A DNA stretch of 23,857 nt from UBA2259 sp964543485 (GTDB taxonomy: Bacteria; Patescibacteriota; Dojkabacteria; SC72), in the NCBI GenBank assembly GCA_964543485.1, contig CAZIYI010000007.1, positions 1 through 23,857 on the forward strand, in the 5' to 3' direction. The translations under genes were made by a program, and so were the position numbers. Each line of letters starts with the position of its first letter. The first letter of the stretch is position 1. Shown here in pieces: positions 16,259-23,807 of this stretch. Under the pieces are notes generated by a model, which saw only the letters and a program-made list of their open reading frames with translations, was not told the origin of the DNA and made no database searches.

Positions 16259-16519
16259 ATGGATAACAATATGTTTGACAATATTTTTTCTTTAGATTGG
16301 GAACCTTCCCTCTCCATTGTCGGAATTTTTAAAATCCCGTTGATACTAGTCCTATTGGCATGTATCTTTTACGCCTTTATGCTATTTCTTAGAACTAAGA
16401 TATTGGTTGATACCGTTGAATCAGAAGGGAATAGCAATATAAAAATATTGGTACTTGCGAATCTCTTTGTATCTCTAATCATAGGGATTATTGGAACAAT
16501 AATAATTGTATTAGGATAG
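16259..16519 (+). CDS. Small two-helix membrane protein, unknown function
   Basis: 86 residues, not recognised. Two hydrophobic helices (about 22-44 and 63-85) are joined by a polar loop with VDTVESEGNSN. Small proteins with this layout recur in Patescibacteria next to secretion-like genes. The gene lies 2 bases after the PH-domain gene and 6 bases before the next gene, so it belongs to the same unit. An internal ATG at codon 5 is an equally possible start. It could be a distant relative of the pilin-like array, but it lacks the GD-containing turn. Confidence 0.65.
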   Translation: MDNNMFDNIFSLDWEPSLSIVGIFKIPLILVLLACIFYAFMLFLRTKILVDTVESEGNSNIKILVLANLFVSLIIGIIGTIIIVLG

Positions 16520-16525
16520 AAAATA

Positions 16526-18802
16526 ATGCCCATTACTGCATCTAAGTATATTAACAACTCAGATTCAAAAACCTCATATATAGGTCTTTTTAACTATAAA
16601 AGATTTGCGAGAGGTCTTAACGATTCGACAGTTGATATGTACGGATTACTTTTTTTCTCTTCTGAAGTTGAAATACCCGGAGATAAATTAGCAAAGTTCT
16701 CATGGGATGGGATTGTAGATGGATTTGAATACTCTAAAACAGACTCCATTAACGAATCTCTTAAATTGGGATTAAACGAAGCAACTAGAAGAGTAAAACA
16801 GTTAATCGTAAACGATTCGGAGATTGGTAAACATGGTGTAAATGTGAATTTCACTATATTTGTTTCAAGTAAAAATGGGGTATATATAGGGGTATTGGGT
16901 GAGAGTGATATCTTTGTATATAAAGGAGGAAGATTAGTAGATATCTGTGAAATGTTAAATAGTAAAAAAGCTAAGACTGCAGCCGTTGCAATTGATGAAG
17001 GAGATTTAATATTCTGTTCATCATTGGGATATATCAAAGGAAATATGCAGAAAATAATTAGTACCAAAGGAAGGGACGAATTAGTATCAGTGTTAGAGGA
17101 GCTTGGTAAAGATATTGGACAAGATATGGGAATAGTTGTTTTAACAAAAGATAAGGAAGTACTTCTAGGTGATAAAGAGAAGTTACAAGAGGGTAGGCCG
17201 ATTTTCAAGAAGAAAGAATTACTAAAAGAACCCTCTGATTCTGATTATATCCCAATAGTTGAGAATGTTAATAAAATTTTCAAAACCCCTAAAGAAGAAA
17301 GAGATTTAAGAGAGTATATTAACAGTAAATTTGTAAAATTATCATTTCTTAAAAATATATCGAAAAACGTTTTAACAAAAATCAAACCTATACCAAAAAA
17401 GATATTTACTGGTATAACGTCAATATTTATAAAAGGGTTTGGAAAGATAAAAGAGAGTGTATCGAATAAGTTTGTTAACAAAAGATGGTTTAAAAAAGTA
17501 TCTGCTACTGTATCTCAAAGTAACTTAGGAAAGAAGGATAGGGAGAAGTTCAAAGAATTTAAGATAGATGGGTATAAACAAAGGAAAACTAGATTACAAA
17601 GATTTAAGATATTCTTTTTTGTTATTGTTGGAATAGGTTTAATAGTTGGTGGTATTAAGTTCACTTTAGACCAAAAAGAGGCAAGGGAAATCAGTAGAAA
17701 CGCGAATGAGATATTCTCTTCCGTTGAGAAACTTTTGGTTGATGCACAATCTAAGTTGGGAACAGACAGGGAGGGCTCTGCTCTATTCATATTCCAGGCA
17801 TCTAAGAAATTAGCTCTGTTACCTGAAAATTTAGGTACAAAAGATAGTAAAAAGTATGAAACTCTAAAAGGTCAGGTAATGGGAATTGAAGACACTTTAT
17901 ATAAGAAGAAACGACTCTCGTTAACAGATGGAAGTATAGAAAAATATTATGATACTTTTAATTTTAATCAGGATTCCAACACTGGGGATATCGCAATATT
18001 CAGAGATAGTAGTGGTAAGGAGTATTTAGTTATCCCTGATTCTGGTACAAAATCAGTATATACAATCTCATTGTATGATAAGAAGGTTGAAAATATCGCT
18101 GATAGCAATAAGATGTTAGAAAAACCATTTAAGGTATATACAAGATCTACGGGAGTATATGTTTTAGATTTAAGTAATGGGATTTTAAGAGCAGAATATA
18201 CGGATAAAGGATTTGAACCCTTTGTTAAATTGAGCGGTTTGAGTATACAGAGCATTGGGGCTAAAGACATATCGGAGTTTGCAATAATAACGGATAATGA
18301 GAATGCATATATATTAGATAGATCACAAAAAACTCTTCTCAAATCAACAAACTTTGATGGGGGGTATAGCTTACCTGTTCCATATCTTTCAAAAGAGGAA
18401 TATGCCAAATCAAATGATGTATTTGCTGATTTAAGTGTATATATTCTTGCAGAGGGAGAAAATGGCATACATAGATATGTAAGTAGTTTAAAGGGTATGG
18501 TAGATTCCCAACTTGGGATACTGGGTATGGATTATCCAATTAAAAACGCGAAATATGGGTTTACAATAGAGGATATGAACTATGGTTTGTATATCTTTGA
18601 TGGGGGGGATAAAAGGGTTTTAAAATTTGAAAAACCATTAGAATCTGGAGAAAAAAGACATCCCAATGAAATTCTTTTACTTAACCAATATGTTTTTGAA
18701 GAGAGTGGTGGATGGAAAGATGTTAAAGATATTGTAGTAGATTTCAAAGAGGAGTATATGTACATTTTAGATGGTACAACGATATGGAAAGTACGGTTGT
18801 AG
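16526..18802 (+). CDS. Transmembrane protein with degenerate PP2C-like domain and predicted outer beta-propeller
   Basis: 758 residues. Residues 1-205 follow the PP2C phosphatase fold in order: a GLND start motif (30-33), strands ending in GVYIGVLGESDIF (118-130), GDLIFCSSLG (159-168) and QDMGIVVL (199-206). The usual metal ligands are lost: GDS is GES, SDG is SSLG and DN is DM. The domain is therefore probably a non-catalytic binding module. A basic linker with amphipathic helices follows, then a membrane helix (about 363-383) and a helical stalk. The last 300 residues hold repeated strand motifs (VYVLDLSNG, AYILDRSQK, LYIFDGGDK, MYILDGTT), which suggest a beta-propeller outside the cell. 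It could relay a state between cytoplasm and surface. Starts 6 bases after the preceding gene. The domain calls come from reading, not from a search. Confidence 0.7.
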   Translation: MPITASKYINNSDSKTSYIGLFNYKRFARGLNDSTVDMYGLLFFSSEVEIPGDKLAKFSWDGIVDGFEYSKTDSINESLKLGLNEATRRVKQLIVNDSEIGKHGVNVNFTIFVSSKNGVYIGVLGESDIFVYKGGRLVDICEMLNSKKAKTAAVAIDEGDLIFCSSLGYIKGNMQKIISTKGRDELVSVLEELGKDIGQDMGIVVLTKDKEVLLGDKEKLQEGRPIFKKKELLKEPSDSDYIPIVENVNKIFKTPKEERDLREYINSKFVKLSFLKNISKNVLTKIKPIPKKIFTGITSIFIKGFGKIKESVSNKFVNKRWFKKVSATVSQSNLGKKDREKFKEFKIDGYKQRKTRLQRFKIFFFVIVGIGLIVGGIKFTLDQKEAREISRNANEIFSSVEKLLVDAQSKLGTDREGSALFIFQASKKLALLPENLGTKDSKKYETLKGQVMGIEDTLYKKKRLSLTDGSIEKYYDTFNFNQDSNTGDIAIFRDSSGKEYLVIPDSGTKSVYTISLYDKKVENIADSNKMLEKPFKVYTRSTGVYVLDLSNGILRAEYTDKGFEPFVKLSGLSIQSIGAKDISEFAIITDNENAYILDRSQKTLLKSTNFDGGYSLPVPYLSKEEYAKSNDVFADLSVYILAEGENGIHRYVSSLKGMVDSQLGILGMDYPIKNAKYGFTIEDMNYGLYIFDGGDKRVLKFEKPLESGEKRHPNEILLLNQYVFEESGGWKDVKDIVVDFKEEYMYILDGTTIWKVRL

Positions 18803-18811
18803 TGATATAAT
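18803..18811 (+). promoter_or_regulatory. Extended -10 promoter of smpB
   Basis: TGATATAAT, a perfect extended -10, overlaps the stop of the preceding gene and ends 5 bases before the smpB ATG. Leaderless transcription is expected. Confidence 0.6.
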
Positions 18812-18816
18812 CAAAA

Positions 18817-19260
18817 ATGCAAATACTAAACAGGAAGGGGCTCCACAATTATGAAATATCAGAGAGATTAGAAGTAGGTATACTTCTTAAAGGAGCAGAA
18901 GTAAAATCGTTACGAATGGGTAGGTGTAATTTAGGAGATTCGTATATAAAGATATTGAATGGTGAACTATACCTTGTTAATACTGATATACCAAAATACA
19001 AATACGATGGTTCTTCTAATTATGATTCATCTAGATCAAGGAAATTGTTGATAAATAAAAAGGAGCTGATATACTTACAAAGTAAAATGAAACAGGGGAA
19101 TCTAACACTAATCCCTATAAGCGTGTATTCAAAGGGAGGTATCTTTAAGATAGAAATTGGCTTAGCAAGAGGGAAAAAGAGATATGAGAAGAAATTAGAG
19201 GAAAAAGAAAGAGATTTAAATAGGGAGTTACTTGTAGAAAAAAGAAAATACATGATATAA
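18817..19260 (+). CDS. smpB: SsrA-binding protein SmpB
   Basis: 147 residues, the usual length. SmpB binds tmRNA and brings it to stalled ribosomes for trans-translation. Signature stretches are visible in order: NRKGLHNYEI (5-14), GAEVKSLRMGRCNLGDSYI (26-44), IPKYKYDG, SRSRKLLINKKE (71-82) and GLARGKKRYEKK (114-125), then a basic C-terminal tail that enters the mRNA channel. The C-terminal motif is KKRYEKK where most bacteria have KKxYDKR, a conservative change. No tmRNA gene was recognised in the window. Its own -10 box and the unrelated neighbours make it a passenger in the secretion-like block. Confidence 0.95.
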   Translation: MQILNRKGLHNYEISERLEVGILLKGAEVKSLRMGRCNLGDSYIKILNGELYLVNTDIPKYKYDGSSNYDSSRSRKLLINKKELIYLQSKMKQGNLTLIPISVYSKGGIFKIEIGLARGKKRYEKKLEEKERDLNRELLVEKRKYMI

Positions 19261-19261
19261 T
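19253..19261 (+). promoter_or_regulatory. Extended -10 promoter of the small disordered protein gene
   Basis: TGATATAAT overlaps the end of smpB and ends 10 bases before the ATG at 19272. This is the same TGATATAAT sequence as before smpB. Confidence 0.55.
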
Positions 19262-19271
19262 GTTATAGGAT

Positions 19272-19556
19272 ATGTCAATAGAAATTAATAAAGAAAATTT
19301 AACACCACGAGTTGAAACAGGAGTACCTGTTGTTGAAACAGCTCCAATTCCTGTTCAACAGGATACTGTCTTAGAAACAAATAATAATCCAATTCCTACA
19401 AACTCCCCTGTAACAGAAAGTAATAATACCCGAGTAGAAGAGAATAGGGGCGGAATAAAAGTAAGTAAAGAAGTTGGCAACGATCCTCATTCTGGTGATG
19501 CGTGGGCTGGAACAATAGAAAACAAAATACTTGGAGAAGAAATAAGAGTACTTTAA
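19272..19556 (+). CDS. Small hydrophilic, probably disordered protein, unknown function
   Basis: 94 residues, not recognised. Residues 1-60 are rich in Pro, Thr, Asn, Val and Glu with no hydrophobic core, typical of a disordered segment. The last third (GGIKVSKEVGNDPHSGDAWA) is more ordered in appearance. There is no signal peptide, membrane helix or cysteine. It has its own extended -10 box and lies 69 bases upstream of the VirD4-like ATPase on the same strand. It could be an accessory or substrate protein of that ATPase, but this is only suggested by position. Codon usage looks like its neighbours. Confidence 0.6.
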   Translation: MSIEINKENLTPRVETGVPVVETAPIPVQQDTVLETNNNPIPTNSPVTESNNTRVEENRGGIKVSKEVGNDPHSGDAWAGTIENKILGEEIRVL

Positions 19557-19625
19557 GTATCCCCTCGATTACAAACCTCATATATGATATCCTTTGTATA
19601 TACAGTTTAATCTGTCCATTTTGCT

Positions 19626-22136
19626 ATGAAAGAGTACATATTAACTCAAGTAGGTCCCATGCCATCTGAAGAGATTGTGGTGGGTAATACTGTTGAATAC
19701 TCTAAAGATTCATACAATGAGAATATAGACAGTGAAATTAATATCCCTTGGGGTTGGATTGTTTTTACTATAGTAGTAATCTCTATCTGTATTTTTCTAT
19801 TTTTGAAAATAAAAGATACATTAATAAGAAAAGATAGAAATGAGAAAGCAAAGGAGTGGAATCTTTTTGAAATAAGAGTACCAAGAGGAAATGAAACTGA
19901 AATAGGGGTAGCGGAGAAAATGTTCTCAAATTTGATTGGCATTGGTGGTAAAGGGAAGGGTCTTGCAGAGAAGTTTACTGTTAGTAACAGTGTTAGTTTT
20001 GAAATTGTTGCAACCCCGGGAGTAATAAGTTTTTATGTATATTGTCCAAAGAAATTTGGTGAACATTTAGAAAAACAGATACTGGGCTCTTACCAGGATG
20101 CAGAGGTAAGGAAGGTAAATGAGTATAATATCTTCACAAATAATTCTAAAGTTGCCTTTACGAGATTAGGGCTTGATGACGAAAGTTATTGTCCAATTAA
20201 AGTAGCTACTGATTTTACTGGAGATCCCCTAGCGAATATCCTTAGCACATTAAGCAAAATGTCTAACGGAGAAGGTGCTATTGTACAAATTGTAATTTCT
20301 CCTGCTTCTAGCATATGGCAAAAAAATGGAGCTGGGTTTGTGAAGAAGGTTCAGAACAACAATTCTGATCCAGAAAAAAAGAAGATGAATGTAAGTGAAG
20401 AGAAAATTCAGGCAATAAATAAAAAGGTTTCTAAAAATGGATTTGCAGTTGATATAAGGATAGTTACCACAGCATCAGACGAGCAACTTGCTAAGATGCA
20501 TTTAGATAATATTGTGGCTGGGTTTGATCAGTATAGCAATCCTGGTATTAACAAATTTAAGAAGTTAGAGATTAAGGGAAAGAAAAAAGAGAGAGAGTTT
20601 ATGTATGATGTTGTATATAGAAGACCGCTTTTAGAATCTAAAAGTATTCTAAATGTAGAAGAGATTGCTGGTATATATCATTTTCCCAATAAAGATATTA
20701 CTACACCAAATATTAATTGGTTGTTAGCAAGAGAAATTCCTGCAAGTAATGAAATTAGCTCTGATATCAACAGTAAAGATACCATATGGGTTGGTAATAA
20801 TATCTTTAGAGGTAGGGTTAAAGCAATATGTTTTCAAAGAGAGGATAGAAGAAGGCATTCGTATATTCTTGGTCAAACTGGTTCAGGTAAATCCTGGCTT
20901 ATGGTTAGGATGTTAATACAGGATATATACAATGGTGATGGAGTATGTTTTATAGATCCTCACGGGGATACTGCAGAAATGATTTTAGAAAGAATCCCTC
21001 CAGAGAGGGCAGATGATGTTATATATTTCAATGCTGGGGATTTTGAGAGACCTTTTGGACTCAATATTATGGAGTACTACAACGAACAACATAAGCATCA
21101 GATTGTAAATAGCTTTATTGCCTTACTTTTGAGATTATTCGATCCTCATAATCAGGGTTATGCAGGACCTGCGTTTCAACAGGCAGTAAGGAACTCTATG
21201 TTAACAGCTATGAGTGCAGAGGGTTCTACACTAATCGAAGTTGTACGTATGCTACAAGACGAGAGATGGGTGCAAGAGAAGTGGTTACCCATCGTTAAAG
21301 ATGAATTGGTTAAAAGATATTGGATAGATCAGGTTGCTAAAACAGATCAAAAAACCAAATCCGAAAGTTTGGGTTATTTTATATCTAAGTTTGATAAATT
21401 TACAACTAACTTAGCCATTAGAAACATTATTGGTCAATCTCAGTCATCTTTTGATTTTAGAGATGTAATGGATAAGGGAAAGATATTGATAATCAATCTT
21501 TCTAAAGGAGTATTAGGAGATGAGAATATGTCTTTCCTAGGACTAATTTTAGTTCAAAAAATGTTAGCTGCAGCTCTTAGTAGGGAAGATATCCCAGAGA
21601 GTCAAAGAAAAGATTTTTACTTCTATGCTGATGAGTTTCAGAATTTTACGACAGATGAATTCGCTTCAATACTGTCTGAAGCAAGGAAGTATAGATTAAA
21701 TCTAACACTTGCACATCAATATATTGGACAATTGCCTGAAAATATTAAAAGTGCAGTTTTTGGGAATGTAGGTACACTGTTTATTACAAGATGTAGTAAT
21801 GAGGATGCACAGTTTCTTGAACCACAGTTTGATACATTTGTTAAAGGAACAGATATTATAAATCAAAGCTTGGCTCATTACTATGTAAAGATGTTATGTG
21901 ATAACTCCTATCCAGGACCCTTCTCTTTAGATGCAAGATATGGTCCCAACTATCCTGAATCAGGGTTTGATATGAAGGTTAACCCTGAAGTTGCATCGAT
22001 AATTAAAAATACATCAAGATTAAGATATGGAAGAGATGTTAATATTGTAAATTTGGATATAAACAGAAGATCGGATTTAGATAGCAAGGAAGAAGTGAAG
22101 ACAGAGTCCCCTAATTTCCCTCCAATAGATTTTTGA
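19626..22136 (+). CDS. VirD4/TraD-like type IV secretion coupling ATPase
   Basis: 836 residues. An N-terminal outer segment and one membrane helix (about 42-62) precede a large domain (about 75-390) unlike classical VirD4. The motor domain follows: Walker A GQTGSGKS (416-423), FIDPHGDTAEMILERIP after it, and Walker B YADEFQNF with D669-E670. The motif LAHQYIGQLPENIKSAVFGNVGT is typical of TraD/TraG-type coupling proteins and HerA relatives that bind DNA or protein substrates at the membrane. Such ATPases bring substrates to a type IV secretion channel. No relaxase is seen, so conjugation is not shown; DNA uptake or protein secretion are alternatives. No ribosome binding site. It ends 49 bases before tRNA-Ile. 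Confidence 0.85.
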   Translation: MKEYILTQVGPMPSEEIVVGNTVEYSKDSYNENIDSEINIPWGWIVFTIVVISICIFLFLKIKDTLIRKDRNEKAKEWNLFEIRVPRGNETEIGVAEKMFSNLIGIGGKGKGLAEKFTVSNSVSFEIVATPGVISFYVYCPKKFGEHLEKQILGSYQDAEVRKVNEYNIFTNNSKVAFTRLGLDDESYCPIKVATDFTGDPLANILSTLSKMSNGEGAIVQIVISPASSIWQKNGAGFVKKVQNNNSDPEKKKMNVSEEKIQAINKKVSKNGFAVDIRIVTTASDEQLAKMHLDNIVAGFDQYSNPGINKFKKLEIKGKKKEREFMYDVVYRRPLLESKSILNVEEIAGIYHFPNKDITTPNINWLLAREIPASNEISSDINSKDTIWVGNNIFRGRVKAICFQREDRRRHSYILGQTGSGKSWLMVRMLIQDIYNGDGVCFIDPHGDTAEMILERIPPERADDVIYFNAGDFERPFGLNIMEYYNEQHKHQIVNSFIALLLRLFDPHNQGYAGPAFQQAVRNSMLTAMSAEGSTLIEVVRMLQDERWVQEKWLPIVKDELVKRYWIDQVAKTDQKTKSESLGYFISKFDKFTTNLAIRNIIGQSQSSFDFRDVMDKGKILIINLSKGVLGDENMSFLGLILVQKMLAAALSREDIPESQRKDFYFYADEFQNFTTDEFASILSEARKYRLNLTLAHQYIGQLPENIKSAVFGNVGTLFITRCSNEDAQFLEPQFDTFVKGTDIINQSLAHYYVKMLCDNSYPGPFSLDARYGPNYPESGFDMKVNPEVASIIKNTSRLRYGRDVNIVNLDINRRSDLDSKEEVKTESPNFPPIDF

Positions 22137-22164
22137 GATATATAGTGCATAATTTAATACTTTT

Positions 22165-22173
22165 TGATAAAAT
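22165..22173 (+). promoter_or_regulatory. Extended -10 promoter of tRNA-Ile
   Basis: TGATAAAAT lies 11 bases upstream of the tRNA 5' end; the -35 region is weak. Confidence 0.5.
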
Positions 22174-22184
22174 CATCTTGTTTG

Positions 22185-22258
22185 GGGAGTATAGCTCAGT
22201 CGGTTAGAGCGCGGTTCTTATAAAGCCGTGGTCGATGGTTCGATTCCATCTACTCCCA
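22185..22258 (+). tRNA. tRNA-Ile (anticodon UAU)
   Basis: A full cloverleaf can be drawn: acceptor GGGAGTA with TACTCCC (seven pairs), D arm GCTC/GAGC, anticodon stem CGGTT/AGCCG with one G-U pair, loop CTTATAA, and T arm GATGG/CCATC with TTCGATT loop. The discriminator is A; no CCA is encoded. U33 fixes the anticodon as UAU (22219-22221), which reads AUA isoleucine codons directly. Most bacteria read AUA with a CAU anticodon modified by TilS, so this is an uncommon solution. Confidence 0.93.
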
Positions 22259-22259
22259 T

Positions 22260-22282
22260 GCAGCTATCTTATAGTGCTTTTT
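22260..22282 (+). terminator. Intrinsic terminator after tRNA-Ile
   Basis: The stem pairs GCA (22260-22262) with TGC (22275-22277) and CTAT (22264-22267) with ATAG (22271-22274), with one bulged G and a CTT loop, followed by five T. It starts 2 bases after the tRNA. The stem is short. Confidence 0.5.
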
Positions 22283-22291
22283 GTGGAGATA

Positions 22292-23179
22292 TTAGAGGTC
22301 CTTAAGGGTTTTTTCTGCTTCTGGTTTGTTATTATCAATTAAACCAAGATACTTTTCTGTTGTAGATAATCTTTTGTGTCCTACAAGTTTTGATACTGTA
22401 ACTAAGCTTACGCCATTTGCTAAATGATGTGCAATAAAGGTGTTTCTTAAATCGTTTACCTTTGCATTCTTTATACCTGCTTTTTCAAATGCTTTGTCTA
22501 TTGTTGTTCTTATATTCCTTACTAAAAGAGGTCTCCCATTTTTTGTTACATACAATGTTTCGTCTTCTGTCTCAGGTCTAATATTTATATATTCATCAAT
22601 AGCTTTTTTGGCAGATTTGTTTATAGGGACCTTTCTTGCAAGATGGCTACCGGAGGGCTTTATATACAAGAAATCAACTCCCTCTTTTGATCTTCTCACA
22701 TCATCAGTTGATAGGGTTGCTAATTCTCCAATTCGTATTCCGGTTTGAAGCAATACTTCTACAATAGAGTAGAGGCGAATATCCACTCTACTTACATCTC
22801 TAAGTGCTCTATACTCCATTTCAGAAAGCACTCTAGGGGGCTTGGTTTCAAATTTAGGATGTGCTAATTTCTCTGCAGGGTTGTCTGTAATAACAGAAAT
22901 TTCTAATAGGTGTCTGTAAAACGTCCTAGTACTATTTATTTTTCTTGAAATACTCTTGGGGGTGTAGTTGTTATCCTGTAGGTGTTTTTTATATGCTTCT
23001 AGGTCTACTATTGAGGTTTCACTCATTTTTGTTACACCTCTTGTCGAAAAGAAATTTAGCAATTGTTCAATGTCTTTAGCATAAGCAATTACAGTCGCGT
23101 CAGACCTACCTTTACTGCGCAACTCCTGGGCAAAACTTTCCTGATATTTAGCAAATTGAGGGTTTGATATTCTTTCCAA
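22292..23179 (-). CDS. Tyrosine recombinase (XerC/XerD-like)
   Basis: 295 residues, the normal size for Xer-type recombinases that resolve chromosome dimers or integrate elements. The N-terminal SAM-like core-binding domain covers about 9-100. The catalytic domain has TGIRIGEL with R149, then NDLRNTF with R245, GHKRLSTTEKY with H268 and the nucleophile Y277. The first box usually begins with His (HxLR), but here it is Asn (N242). The lysine usually found in the beta-hairpin is not at a standard place. The start is TTG at 23179: the frame stays open upstream to the neighbouring gene without ATG or GTG. A strong promoter lies 49 bases upstream. It converges on tRNA-Ile, but no attachment-site repeat was found. 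Confidence 0.88.
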   Translation of the reverse strand: MERISNPQFAKYQESFAQELRSKGRSDATVIAYAKDIEQLLNFFSTRGVTKMSETSIVDLEAYKKHLQDNNYTPKSISRKINSTRTFYRHLLEISVITDNPAEKLAHPKFETKPPRVLSEMEYRALRDVSRVDIRLYSIVEVLLQTGIRIGELATLSTDDVRRSKEGVDFLYIKPSGSHLARKVPINKSAKKAIDEYINIRPETEDETLYVTKNGRPLLVRNIRTTIDKAFEKAGIKNAKVNDLRNTFIAHHLANGVSLVTVSKLVGHKRLSTTEKYLGLIDNNKPEAEKTLKDL

Positions 23180-23227
23180 TTTATTAAAAGAATCTAATTT
23201 AAAATGACCTAGTATATAAACTATGAG

Positions 23228-23256
23228 ATTATAACAGCCCCTGAATAGAATATCAA
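23228..23256 (-). promoter_or_regulatory. Promoter of the tyrosine recombinase gene
   Basis: On the minus strand, TTGATA (23251-23256, five of six) and TATAAT (23228-23233, perfect) have a 17-base spacer, and TGT before the -10 makes it extended as well. Expected leader about 40 bases before TTG 23179. Confidence 0.75.
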
Positions 23257-23278
23257 TAATAAAAACTATAGATTCGCT

Positions 23279-23307
23279 TTGAACAATTTTCGTTATTCTG
23301 GTAATAT
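23279..23307 (+). promoter_or_regulatory. Promoter of the FtsB/DivIC-like gene
   Basis: TTGAAC (-35, 23279-23284), a 17-base spacer and TAATAT (-10, 23302-23307) preceded by TGG. The -10 ends 6 bases before the ATG at 23314, so the mRNA is probably leaderless. Confidence 0.55.
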
Positions 23308-23313
23308 TTTTGT

Positions 23314-23769
23314 ATGGAGAAAAGAATTAACATTAAGAATAGAGAACGAAATGTTAAAACTAATGGTGGATTAGAATTATCTAAAATATCTAGTCACTGG
23401 ATTTTTAAGTTTGTTGCTTTAGGAGTTTCTGTAATTATCCTTTACTCAGTATTCAATTCTGCCAAAATTACAATTCAAAAATTAGAGATCTTAAAAAAAG
23501 CAGAACAAGAAGTTCAAGATTTGAGATTAACCAATCTACATTTATCAATCAGTATTAAGGATATGTCTACAGACAGATATTTAGAGAAGGAAGCAAGGGA
23601 CAGATTGAATTTTGGTGGAGAGGGAGAGGTAGTTTTCGTTATTCCCGAGAACTCATTAGTACTTGCTAAAAAAGAAGTAGACGAGATCATTCAAACTAAG
23701 GCAGAAGATGTTTACGGAGAGGGTAGTAATGTAGATAAATGGGTTACATTCTTTATTAACGGAGTTTGA
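23314..23769 (+). CDS. FtsB/DivIC-like septum formation protein
   Basis: 151 residues: a basic cytoplasmic tail, one membrane helix (about 29-50), a coiled coil (about 51-85) and the family motif YLEKEARDRLNFGGEGEVVFVIPE (in two parts, about 90-113), the DivIC/FtsB hallmark of a short helix followed by a strand. These proteins bridge FtsL and FtsQ in the divisome at the outer face of the membrane. The C-terminal tail (114-151) is longer than in E. coli FtsB (103 residues) and ends in a hydrophobic stretch. The promoter abuts the ATG. A tRNA promoter overlaps the stop codon. Confidence 0.85.
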   Translation: MEKRINIKNRERNVKTNGGLELSKISSHWIFKFVALGVSVIILYSVFNSAKITIQKLEILKKAEQEVQDLRLTNLHLSISIKDMSTDRYLEKEARDRLNFGGEGEVVFVIPENSLVLAKKEVDEIIQTKAEDVYGEGSNVDKWVTFFINGV

Positions 23770-23794
23770 AATCAATCTATATTTCAAGTATAAT
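23766..23794 (+). promoter_or_regulatory. Promoter of the initiator tRNA gene
   Basis: TTGAAA (23766-23771, five of six), a 17-base spacer and a perfect TATAAT (23789-23794), 13 bases before the tRNA 5' end. The -35 box overlaps the stop codon of the FtsB-like gene. Confidence 0.75.
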
Positions 23795-23807
23795 TCATCT
23801 GCAATAT

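Noticed and set aside
22185..23179. Integrated mobile element suggested by a recombinase next to a tRNA gene
   Set aside because: No repeat of the tRNA 3' end was found elsewhere in the window, and the neighbours (division protein, initiator tRNA) are housekeeping.
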